Shown here: positions 23,677-32,900 of the stretch, in pieces | How the letters are laid out: each line of letters starts with the position of its first letter | How positions within the stretch are numbered: the stretch's first letter is position 1 | Origin: Nonomuraea gerenzanensis | Lineage (GTDB): Bacteria > Actinomycetota > Actinomycetes > Streptosporangiales > Streptosporangiaceae | Direction: 5' to 3' | Assembly (NCBI RefSeq): GCF_020215645.1 | Contig: NZ_CP084058.1 | Coordinates: 11,710,501 to 11,774,500, forward strand | Length of the DNA: 64,000 nt | Made by a program: the position numbers and the translations under genes | The notes under the pieces: generated by a model | Told to the model about the DNA's origin: nothing | Seen by the model: only the letters and a program-made list of their open reading frames with translations | Database searches by the model: none

Positions 23677-24618
23677 ATGGGACAGGTACTACTCGCGGCT
23701 CCGCGCGGCTACTGCGCGGGCGTCGAACGCGCGATCATCACGGTGGAGGAGGCGCTCAGGCGCTTCGGCTCCCCTGTCTACGTGCGCAAGCAGATCGTCC
23801 ACAACACGTTCGTGGTCGACGACCTGAGCCGGCGCGGCGCGGTCTTCGTCGAGGAGCTCGACGAGGTCCCCGACGGCGCGCTCGTCGTCTTCTCCGCCCA
23901 CGGCGTCTCGCCGGCGGTCAAGCAGGAGGCGGCCAGGCGCGGGCTGCGCACCATCGACGCCACCTGCCCGCTGGTGACGAAGGTGCACAAGGAGGCCGTG
24001 CGGATGGCCGAGTCGGGCTACGAGATCGTGCTCATCGGCCACGCCGAGCACGAGGAGGTCGAGGGCACGCTCGGCGAGGCCCCCGACCGCATCCACGTCG
24101 TGGACCCCGCCAGGCCGGACGAGCTGAAGGCCGGCGGCGCGCAGCCGATGAGCTGGCTGTCGCAGACCACGCTGGCCGTGGACGAGACCCTCCAGGCCGT
24201 CGAGCGGCTGCGCGAGCGCTTCCCCGGCCTGATCGACCCGCCCAGCGACGACATCTGCTACGCCAGCCAGAACCGCCAGGAGGCAATCACCAGCATCGCG
24301 CCGCGATGCGAGCTGGTCATCGTCGTCGGCTCCGCCAACTCCTCCAACTCCCAGCGGCTGGTGGACGTCGCGCTGGCCGCGGGCGCGGGCGCGGCCTACC
24401 TCGTCGACCGGGCCTCGCACGCCGACGAGCGCTGGCTCGACGGCGTGCGCACGGTCGGCGTGAGCTCCGGCGCCTCCGTGCCGGAGGGGCTGGTCGCCGA
24501 GTTACTCGACTGGCTGGCCGCCCGCGGGTTCGCCGACGTGGAGCCCGTGACCCTGACGGAGGAGACCCTCACCTTCTCCCTCCCGCTCGAACTCCGATCC
24601 AACCGCAAGACGGGCTAA
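23677..24618 (+). CDS. ispH: 4-hydroxy-3-methylbut-2-enyl diphosphate reductase IspH
   Basis: This 313-residue iron-sulfur enzyme makes IPP and DMAPP in the last MEP step. The three cluster Cys are Cys13 ([10 protein letters not shown]), Cys97 (DATCPLVTK) and Cys194 (ICYASQNRQ). Other signatures are FSAHGVSP and [14 protein letters not shown]. The gene begins 15 bases after the prenyl synthase stop and ends 30 bases before the encapsulin gene, consistent with one operon. With dxs and ispG in the same locus, three MEP enzymes are encoded within 5 kb. Confidence 0.94.
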   Translation: MGQVLLAAPRGYCAGVERAIITVEEALRRFGSPVYVRKQIVHNTFVVDDLSRRGAVFVEELDEVPDGALVVFSAHGVSPAVKQEAARRGLRTIDATCPLVTKVHKEAVRMAESGYEIVLIGHAEHEEVEGTLGEAPDRIHVVDPARPDELKAGGAQPMSWLSQTTLAVDETLQAVERLRERFPGLIDPPSDDICYASQNRQEAITSIAPRCELVIVVGSANSSNSQRLVDVALAAGAGAAYLVDRASHADERWLDGVRTVGVSSGASVPEGLVAELLDWLAARGFADVEPVTLTEETLTFSLPLELRSNRKTG

Positions 24619-24648
24619 CGCCCACACCGAGATTGGTGGTGCAGCACG

Positions 24649-26070
24649 ATGACCGAAACGACCCACTCGACCGCGCCCGAAAACGGAAACGGCCATGGCA
24701 ACGGGCAGCTCAGCCTCAGTACCGATGCCGCCAAGCAGCTCGCGACGACCACCAAGACTCCGCCGCAGATGCAGGAGATCACCACCCGCTGGCTGCTGAA
24801 GCTGCTGCCGTGGGTGCAGTGCTCCGGCGGTGTGTTCCGGGTGAACCGGCGGCTGACGTACACCCTTGGTGATGGCCGGATCACCTTCACCACCACGGGC
24901 GCGGAGGTGCGGGTCATCCCCGCCGAGCTGACGGAGCTGCCGATGTTGCGCGGCTTCGACGACATGGAGGTGCTCGAAGCCCTGGCCGACCGTTTCACCC
25001 AGCGGGAGGTGGAGCCGGATGAGGAGATCGTCGCCGAGGGCGGCCAGGTGGACCAGCTCGTGCTCATCGCCCACGGCCGCGTGGCCAAGGTGGGGCGCGG
25101 CGCGTACGGCGACGAGCAGAGCCTGGGCGTGCTGGCCGACGGCGACTACCTGGGAGAGCAGACGCTGGTGCAGGGCGGCCGGTTCGAGTACAGCGCGCGG
25201 GCCAAGACCGTGACCACCGTGCTCACGCTCTCCCGCCAGGACTTCGAGCAGATCGCCGAGCAGGCGCCCGCGCTGCGCGAGCACATCGAGTCCTGGCGCA
25301 CCAGCGGCGACCGCGACCAGAACGACTACGGCGAGGCGGCCATCAACATGTCGTCCGGCCACGTCGGCGAGGCCGTGCTGCCCGGCACGTTCGTGGACTA
25401 CGAGCAGGCCCCGCGCGAGTACGAGCTGAGCGTCGCCCAGACCGTGCTGCGCGTGCACAGCCGGGTCTCCGACCTGTACAACCAGCCGATGAGCCAGCTC
25501 GACCAGCAGCTCCGCCTCACGGTCGAGGCCCTGCGCGAGCGCCAGGAGCACGAGCTGATCAACAACAAGGAGTTCGGCCTCCTGCACAACGCCGACTTCA
25601 GCCAGCGCATCCGCACCCGCTCCGGCCCGCCCACCCCCGACGACCTGGACGACCTGCTGTCCACCGTGTGGAAGGAGCCCACGTTCTTCCTGGCGCACCC
25701 GCAGGGCATCGCCGCGTTCGGCCGCGAGTGCAGCAAGCGCGGCATCTACCCGCAGTCCACCGAGGTCGGCGGGCACCGGGTGCCGGCCTGGCGCGGCGTG
25801 CCGATCTTCCCCTGCAACAAGATCCCGGTCTCCGGCACGCGCACCACGTCGTTCATGCTGATGCGGACCGGACAGGAGAACCAGGGCGTCGTCGGCCTGC
25901 ACCAGACCGGCATCCCCGACGAGTACCAGCCCGGCCTGTCGGTCCGGTTCATGAACATCAACGAGCGGGCCGTCATCTCCTACCTGGTCAGCGCCTACTA
26001 CTCGGCCGCCGTGCTGGTGCCGGACGCGCTCGGGGTGCTGGAGGACGTCGAGCTCGGCCGGAACGGCTGA
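24649..26070 (+). CDS. eshA: Family 2B encapsulin shell protein with cNMP-binding domain (EshA-like)
   Basis: This 473-residue protein matches Streptomyces EshA in length and layout. EshA-type proteins are now classed as family 2B encapsulins, HK97-fold subunits that assemble into nanocompartments around terpene-related enzymes. A flexible Gly/Asn-rich N-terminus (NGNGHGNGQ) and N-arm (to about 100) precede a cyclic-nucleotide-binding domain (about 110-220), with GDYLGEQTL and an Arg in YSARAKT at the phosphate-cassette position. The HK97 portion (about 240-473) includes LIKSVKG-free regions such as [30 protein letters not shown] and [17 protein letters not shown]. It sits between ispH and geosmin synthase, so those enzymes or the prenyl synthase are candidate cargo. 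Confidence 0.88.
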   Translation: MTETTHSTAPENGNGHGNGQLSLSTDAAKQLATTTKTPPQMQEITTRWLLKLLPWVQCSGGVFRVNRRLTYTLGDGRITFTTTGAEVRVIPAELTELPMLRGFDDMEVLEALADRFTQREVEPDEEIVAEGGQVDQLVLIAHGRVAKVGRGAYGDEQSLGVLADGDYLGEQTLVQGGRFEYSARAKTVTTVLTLSRQDFEQIAEQAPALREHIESWRTSGDRDQNDYGEAAINMSSGHVGEAVLPGTFVDYEQAPREYELSVAQTVLRVHSRVSDLYNQPMSQLDQQLRLTVEALRERQEHELINNKEFGLLHNADFSQRIRTRSGPPTPDDLDDLLSTVWKEPTFFLAHPQGIAAFGRECSKRGIYPQSTEVGGHRVPAWRGVPIFPCNKIPVSGTRTTSFMLMRTGQENQGVVGLHQTGIPDEYQPGLSVRFMNINERAVISYLVSAYYSAAVLVPDALGVLEDVELGRNG

Positions 26071-28690
<2,620 letters not shown>

Positions 28691-29117
28691 GCTCCTCGCA
28701 CCCCCCAACACGCGCTCTGGGGGTCGTCTTGCCGAACGGGATGACCGCCGGCACGCGCCGGCGGTTTGACCCGAATCCAGGCTACACGACACAGGTTTGA
28801 CGAGGTTATTTTCGTAGGAAAATGACCGATTTTTCGGACAATCCTGAACATCTCGCTCAGCCTGCCGCGGCCGGGCGCCGGTAAGCCCGGAGAGCGCGTG
28901 GCGGAGGCGGGCTTACCGTGGATCTCCCGAGATCCGGCCGACCCCATTCGCATGCCATCACTCGCCGCCAAAAAGGACGAAATATCCGCTTATTGTGCGA
29001 GCCGCCCAATGGCGTTTTGTCGCAATAGAAGCGAGAAAAGGACGCAGATAAGACAACTGCGTACAGGTCGGCGGTCATGCCCCCGGACGCCGCGCGAAAC
29101 GGGAGCGCTGATGTGTC
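28691..29117. other. 427-base intergenic region between STAS and NlpC/P60 genes
   Basis: No gene is seen here. About 28,770-28,860 is unusually AT-rich for this genome and probably holds the divergent promoters. An 8-bp hairpin (CCGCCGGC / GCCGGCGG) lies at 28,745-28,764. An 11-bp inverted repeat (CGGTAAGCCCG / CGGGCTTACCG, 18-base loop) spans 28,879-28,918, followed by a small GGATCT/AGATCC hairpin at 28,920-28,935. These two lie in the probable leader of the NlpC/P60 gene and could be a regulatory RNA, but no known riboswitch consensus is recognised. Confidence 0.5.
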
Positions 29118-29636
29118 ATGAAACGGAAAGCCATCCGCCAGGCGACAGTGGCGGTGTGCGTCATCGCGTGCCTGGGATCAGGGGCTTATGGGGCGCCTGC
29201 CAGGGCGTCCGCCTCGGGGAGCATCGCTCTCAGGGCCGCGCTGGAGATGATCGGGGTGCCCTACTCGTGGGGCGGAGGCGGGGTGCACGGGCCCGGCTAC
29301 GGCATCGGGCGGGGCGCCAGGACCAGGGGATTCGACTGCTCCGGCCTGGCCGAGTACGCCTACGCGCGGGCCGGGATCCTCATCGGCTCGACCACGACGG
29401 AGCAGTGGCGCACGGGCGTCCGGGTGCCGGAGGAGCTGCTGGAGCCGGGGGATCTGGTCTTCTTCGACAGCGACCGCAAGCGGCCGGGGCCGGAGCACGT
29501 GGGGCTGGCACTGGACGGCGAGCGGATGGTGCACGCGCCCTACACCGGCGCGCTGGTGCGCATCGACCCGCTGGACAGGCCGGACCTGCTGGGTGTGGTG
29601 CGCCAGGACCTCGGCCGCGGCGATGCGCAGGGGTGA
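29118..29636 (+). CDS. Secreted NlpC/P60 peptidoglycan hydrolase
   Basis: This 172-residue secreted cell-wall peptidase starts with a signal peptide (about 1-32, ending in ARASAS). A single NlpC/P60 domain follows: GVPYSWGGGG, catalytic Cys in GFDCSGLAEYAY, the catalytic His in GPEHVGLALDG and a third polar site in MVHAPYTG. No wall-binding domain is attached. It probably cuts stem peptides during growth or sporulation. The long upstream leader with inverted repeats suggests its own regulation. Confidence 0.88.
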   Translation: MKRKAIRQATVAVCVIACLGSGAYGAPARASASGSIALRAALEMIGVPYSWGGGGVHGPGYGIGRGARTRGFDCSGLAEYAYARAGILIGSTTTEQWRTGVRVPEELLEPGDLVFFDSDRKRPGPEHVGLALDGERMVHAPYTGALVRIDPLDRPDLLGVVRQDLGRGDAQG

Positions 29637-29657
29637 GTGCTGTCTGCCGTGCTGTCT

Positions 29658-29700
29658 GCCGTGCGCCCCTCGGGCGTTGCCCGCCCGAGGGGCGCACGGC
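29658..29700. terminator. Strong bidirectional hairpin
   Basis: A perfect 18-bp stem with a 7-base loop (GTTGCCC) lies 22 bases after the NlpC/P60 stop and 85 bases from the stop of the converging small secreted protein. It should terminate both transcripts. Confidence 0.8.
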
Positions 29701-29784
29701 CGGCCGAACGCTCCGGTGTCCGGGAACCGCGCGCCGTGGTCTCGCGAGTCACCACGGCCGCTCATCCCGTGAACCGGATGCGAG

Positions 29785-30087
29785 CTACTCGGCCTTGGCC
29801 TGGCCGTTCTCGATCTCGGTGTCCTTGTTGTGGTCGCCGACGGAAGGCTGGTTGTTGTTCAGCAGCTGGACGTCGACCTCGTCGAGGATGTTGATGATCT
29901 CGACCTCGAGGTCGTTGACCGAGTGGTTCAGCACGTTGTTCAGCGCGTCGTCGATGATTTGGAACTGGGACAGCAGGGCCTGGCCCTTGTTGCTCGGGTT
30001 GGGGCCGACGTCGGCGGACGCGGCGGAGGCGGAGAACCCGAAAGCGGCGGCCGCGACAGCGGCACCGGCCAGAATACGACGGATCAT
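29785..30087 (-). CDS. Small secreted protein, tandem paralogue 1
   Basis: This 100-residue protein has a signal peptide ending ASAASA, so the mature part is about 75 residues starting DVGPNPSNKG. The mature chain has no Cys. A helical segment rich in Ile/Leu (LLSQFQIIDDALNNVLNHS) is followed by the acidic EVEIINILDEV and the constant tail NNNQPSVGD.NKDTEIENG. It is one of three adjacent copies. Size, secretion, position beside a cell-wall hydrolase and Asn/Gln-rich tail recall rodlins of aerial hyphae, but similarity is too weak to assign. GGAGGAAAG precedes the ATG. Confidence 0.8.
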   Translation of the reverse strand: MIRRILAGAAVAAAAFGFSASAASADVGPNPSNKGQALLSQFQIIDDALNNVLNHSVNDLEVEIINILDEVDVQLLNNNQPSVGDHNKDTEIENGQAKAE

Positions 30088-30192
30088 TGTTTGCTTTCCT
30101 CCATGGATCGGCGCTGGAGTACCGGCGCCGTGTTCATACGTGCAGAGCTGTGAGGTGCCGCTGTCAACGATCGTGGCGGACATCGGAGATGG

Positions 30193-30221
30193 CAAACTCG
30201 AAATGCCCTCATGGAGGTCAA
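30193..30221 (-). promoter_or_regulatory. Predicted promoter of small secreted protein 1 (TTGACC-N17-AGTTTG)
   Basis: TTGACC and a second conserved hexamer AGTTTG are separated by 17 bases, about 105 bases before the start codon. The same pair with the same spacing occurs before each of the three paralogues. TTGACC fits a -35 box. The downstream hexamer is not a standard -10, so an alternative sigma factor is possible. Confidence 0.5.
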
Positions 30222-30355
30222 GGAGGCGCTTGGATTCTTTGGCACTGGATTTCGGCGACCGGAGAAGTCGTCGTTGAGTATCGGTGTCCGTGGATATCGG
30301 CGTCCGTGTCACTCACGAATTTCCCGGCCGGCCCGGCGCAAGGCTGGAAGCGTCT

Positions 30356-30406
30356 GCCGTACGTCCTCAGACGGACCTTCACCCGGTCACGCTGAGGACG
30401 TACGGC
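30356..30406 (-). terminator. Hairpin downstream of small secreted protein 2
   Basis: A perfect 15-bp stem (GCCGTACGTCCTCAG / CTGAGGACGTACGGC) with a 21-base loop that can itself pair (GACC/GGTC) lies about 160 bases beyond the stop of paralogue 2. It separates that unit from paralogue 1. Confidence 0.6.
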
Positions 30407-30563
30407 CCCCGAACGCTTCAGTGCCCCGAAAGCCGCTCCGTGGCCTCGCGAGTCTCCACGATCAAGTTTCTTTCGTGCACCTGGGGAGAGAGAGGAGGGC
30501 GGTTGGCCACGCGGCCCGCTTCGGTGCGGTGCCGCCGCGCCTCCCCCGTCTCGAGCCCGAGAC

Positions 30564-30866
30564 CTACTCGGACTTGGCGAAACCGTTCTCGATCTCGGTG
30601 TCCTTGTTGGCGTCGCCGACCGAGGGCTGGTTGTTGTTCAGCGCCTGGACGTTGACCTCGTCGAGGATGTTGATGATCTCGACCTCGAGGTCGTTCAGCG
30701 AGTGGTTGGCAACGTCGTTCAGGATGTCGTCGATGATCTGGAACTGGCTCAGGATGGCCTGGCCGCCGTTGTACGGGTTGGGGCCGACGTCGGCGGACGC
30801 GGCGGTCGCGGAGAACCCGAATGCGGCGGCCGCGATAGCGGCACCGGCCAGAATACGACGGATCAT
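30564..30866 (-). CDS. Small secreted protein, tandem paralogue 2
   Basis: This 100-residue paralogue has a signal peptide nearly identical to those of copies 1 and 3 (MIRRILAGAAIAAAAFGFSA). The mature chain begins DVGPNPYNGG and includes LSQFQIIDDILNDVANHS and NILDEVNVQALNNNQPSVGD. Differences among the copies cluster in the helix (NDVANHSL here) and the last few residues. About 75 bases directly upstream of the ATG are almost identical to those of copy 3, indicating recent duplication or gene conversion. It has its own conserved promoter and terminator. Confidence 0.8.
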   Translation of the reverse strand: MIRRILAGAAIAAAAFGFSATAASADVGPNPYNGGQAILSQFQIIDDILNDVANHSLNDLEVEIINILDEVNVQALNNNQPSVGDANKDTEIENGFAKSE

Positions 30867-30968
30867 GATTGCTTTCCTCCATGGATCGGCGCGGAATTCC
30901 GGCGCCATAGTCGTTCGTGCAGGGCTGTGAGGTGCCGCCAATAACAATTGCGGCGGGCGGCGGAGCCC

Positions 30969-30997
30969 GCAACCCAGAAAGGCCTCATGGAGGTCAA
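30969..30997 (-). promoter_or_regulatory. Predicted promoter of small secreted protein 2 (TTGACC-N17-GGTTGC)
   Basis: This is the same two-box arrangement as at 30,193 and 31,549, about 103 bases before the start codon. The 17-base spacer is also partly conserved (TCCATGAGGCCTTTC), suggesting an additional factor-binding element. Confidence 0.5.
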
Positions 30998-31084
30998 GAA
31001 GACACCTCGATTTTTTGGTGACGGTGCTTAAGTCTTTCCATGGCCTCGCGGATCGCACCGCCGGCTCTTTCGCATACGCGGGCA

Positions 31085-31119
31085 GGAGGGGGCCGGGCCT
31101 CGGGGCCCGGCCGCCCTCC
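31085..31119 (-). terminator. Hairpin downstream of small secreted protein 3
   Basis: A long GC-rich inverted repeat (GGAGGG plus GGCCGGGCC against GGCCCGGCC plus CCCTCC, with one bulged base) lies about 24 bases beyond the stop of paralogue 3. Confidence 0.65.
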
Positions 31120-31142
31120 TCCGTCCGTGGACGCTCCCGGAC

Positions 31143-31445
31143 CTACTCGGCGCTGGCCAGGCCGTTCTCGATCTCGGTGTCCTTGTTGTGGTTGCCGACC
31201 GTGGGCTGGTTGTTGTTCAGCAGCGGGACGTTGACCTCGTCCAGGATGTTGATGATCTGGACCTCGATGTCGTTGGCCGAGTGGTTCAGCACGTGGTTCA
31301 GCGCATCGTCGATGATCTGGAACTGGCTGATGATGTTCGCGCCCTCGTTGCGCACGTTGGGGCCGACGTCGGCGGACGCGGCGGTCGCGGAGAACCCGAA
31401 GGCGGCGGCCGCGATAGCGGCACCGGCCAGAATACGACGGATCAT
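31143..31445 (-). CDS. Small secreted protein, tandem paralogue 3
   Basis: This is the 100-residue third copy, the first in transcription direction. The signal peptide is identical to copy 2. The mature chain starts DVGPNVRNEG, with ISQFQIIDDALNHVLNHS, EVQIINILDEVNVPLLNNN and a variant tail QPTVGNHNKDTEIENG. It is acidic, Cys-free and Asn-rich. Hydrophobic residues are spaced as in amphipathic helices, which suits surface assembly or self-association. GGAGGAAAG lies before the ATG in all copies. Confidence 0.8.
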   Translation of the reverse strand: MIRRILAGAAIAAAAFGFSATAASADVGPNVRNEGANIISQFQIIDDALNHVLNHSANDIEVQIINILDEVNVPLLNNNQPTVGNHNKDTEIENGLASAE

Positions 31446-31778
31446 GGTTGCTTTCCTCCGTGGATCGGCGCGGAATTCCGGCGCCATAGTCGTTCGTGCA
31501 GGGCTGTAGAGGTGCCGCGAATAACCCTCACGGGAAGCGACGAAAACCGCAACTCGGAAAGGCCTCGGCTAGGTCAAAGTGCCGCCTCCATTTTTTGGCG
31601 TCGGGTTTTCCCGGCCCGCCGCGGCACCGTCCTGCACAGGACTTCGGCGATCTGCATTCAACCGGTGTTCCGCCCCGGTAAGACCGCCACGGGGAATTCG
31701 TTCACCGCTCTTTGGACAAAGATCGACCGGCTCTTTGACGACTCTTCCTGCGCCGGCGTGTTTGCCGCCGGAGTCGCG
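31446..31778. other. 333-base gap between MarR gene and small secreted protein 3
   Basis: The right-hand 125 bases next to paralogue 3 are its leader and promoter. From about 31,605 to 31,778 no gene or strong repeat is seen. A weak 6-bp hairpin (CCGGCG / CGCCGG) at 31,753-31,771 lies just beyond the MarR gene stop and may aid termination. Confidence 0.5.
31549..31577 (-). promoter_or_regulatory. Predicted promoter of small secreted protein 3 (TTGACC-N17-AGTTGC)
   Basis: This is the third instance of the shared two-box motif, 104 bases before the start codon. Conservation through the three copies, while flanking bases drift, is the evidence for function. Confidence 0.5.
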
Positions 31779-32225
31779 TTACGAATCCCCGGCCAGGCGG
31801 TCGAGCGCGGCCGAGAGCCGCTGGAGCGCCTCCAGGCACCGCCGCGCGTCATCCGCCCCCAGCTCTCCCACCAGCCGGTCGGCGAACTCCTGGTGGCCGG
31901 GGTCGATCCTGGCGATCGCCTCCAGCCCGGCGGCCGTGGGGCTCAGCAGCTTGGCCCGGCGGTGCGCGGGGTTGGGCCGGTACTCGGCCAGCCCCCGCTC
32001 CACGAGCAGGTCGGCGATCCGCTGCACCCCCTGCCTGGTCATGCCCATCACCCTGGCGATGCCCGCGACGGGCAGCGGCTCGCGCAGGACAGCGCCGAGC
32101 ACCTGCCACCACGCGGCCGTCATCCCCGCCGGCCGCGCCAGGCCCTCGGCCACCTGGAGAAACTGGCCGTTGAGCCGGAAGGCCCCGAGCGCCATCCCGG
32201 ACAACAGCTCGCCGCTCTCGCTCAC
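31779..32225 (-). CDS. MarR-family transcriptional regulator
   Basis: This 148-residue winged-helix repressor has the MarR core MTAAWWQVLGAV, the recognition region GIARVMGMTRQGVQRIADLL and the wing VERGLAEYRPNPAHRRAKLL. The GTG start overlaps the stop of the DJ-1-like gene by four bases, so it is translated from the same message. Two GACAAC-type palindromes just upstream of the operon are its likely operator, which implies autoregulation. Ligand unknown. Confidence 0.88.
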   Translation of the reverse strand: MSESGELLSGMALGAFRLNGQFLQVAEGLARPAGMTAAWWQVLGAVLREPLPVAGIARVMGMTRQGVQRIADLLVERGLAEYRPNPAHRRAKLLSPTAAGLEAIARIDPGHQEFADRLVGELGADDARRCLEALQRLSAALDRLAGDS

Positions 32226-32839
32226 GCCGCCATCAACACCTCGAACGCCGTGGCGTCGCTCCTGGCGAACAGCCGGAACCAGGCGTCGAGCACCTCGGGC
32301 CGGAAGACGTCGAGCCGGCGGAAGACCTCCCTGGCGAAGGCCACCGGCTCGGTGGGGCCCGCCGTGACGAGGTCGCCGTCGAGCACCGCGTCGCGGTCGA
32401 GGTAGTGCTCGCCCCCGGCGTATCCCTCCTGGGCCGCCAGGTACTGCGCCACGGCGCCGGTGTGGTCGCGCTCGTCCAGCAGCCCTTCCCTGGCCAGCCC
32501 GGCCGTGGCGCCGCAGATGGCGGCCACCGGCACGCCCGCGTCGAGGAACTCGCGCGCCTTGCGGGCGAACGGCGCCAGCGTGTCTCCCGTGTCCCACAGG
32601 TCGGCCCCCGGCAGGATGAGCAGCGCGCTGTCGGCAGGAGACAGCTCTGCCAGCGCGAGATCGGGGGTGATGCGCAGGCCGCCCATGGTGACGACCGGGC
32701 CGGTGGTCAGGCCGACGGTGACGATCTCATAGCCCCCTGGCTCGCGGTGGTAGTTGCCGTTGCGCAGGTGGGCGGTGAGGTGACCGGTCTCCCAGTCGGC
32801 GAGGGTGTCGTAGACGGCGTGGTGAACGATTCGCTTCAT
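32222..32839 (-). CDS. DJ-1/PfpI-family protein
   Basis: This 205-residue protein has the DJ-1/PfpI (class I glutamine amidotransferase-like) fold. The nucleophile elbow reads VAAICGATAGLA with Cys as the reactive residue, and an earlier LLILPGADLWDTG loop fits the family's acidic site. Members act on reactive carbonyls, as chaperones or as small-molecule hydratases, and the exact role cannot be read. It is the first gene of the MarR operon, so its induction presumably answers the MarR ligand. Confidence 0.83.
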   Translation of the reverse strand: MKRIVHHAVYDTLADWETGHLTAHLRNGNYHREPGGYEIVTVGLTTGPVVTMGGLRITPDLALAELSPADSALLILPGADLWDTGDTLAPFARKAREFLDAGVPVAAICGATAGLAREGLLDERDHTGAVAQYLAAQEGYAGGEHYLDRDAVLDGDLVTAGPTEPVAFAREVFRRLDVFRPEVLDAWFRLFARSDATAFEVLMAA

Positions 32840-32872
32840 GACAACATACTGTCATTTCGACAACATGTTGTC
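32840..32872. promoter_or_regulatory. Two tandem MarR-type palindromes
   Basis: A perfect 14-bp palindrome GACAACATGTTGTC (32,859-32,872) and an imperfect copy GACAACATACTGTC (32,840-32,853) are centred 19 bases apart, directly before the DJ-1-MarR operon. The divergent NERD-kinase-like gene starts 28 bases further on, so the same repressor could affect both directions. Confidence 0.75.
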
Positions 32873-32900
32873 AATCGAATCCCGTGGAAGGATAGGCCGC

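Larger units (their letters stand above)
30088..30563. other. 476-base gap between small secreted paralogues 1 and 2
   Basis: The part next to paralogue 1 is its leader and conserved promoter (30,193-30,221). The part next to paralogue 2 holds a large hairpin (30,356-30,406). The remainder, about 30,225-30,350 and 30,410-30,560, shows no convincing gene. The segment around 30,205-30,240 repeats, with changes, the segments around 30,980-31,020 and 31,560-31,605. Confidence 0.6.

Noticed and set aside
29101..29109. GGGAGCGCT resembling a CebR half-site before the NlpC/P60 gene
   Set aside because: Only half of the palindrome is present, and the gene is not related to cellulose use.
28861..29117. 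c-di-AMP (ydaO) riboswitch before the NlpC/P60 gene
   Set aside because: Hairpins are present, but the conserved ydaO sequence blocks were not found on reading, so it is left as an unassigned leader structure.
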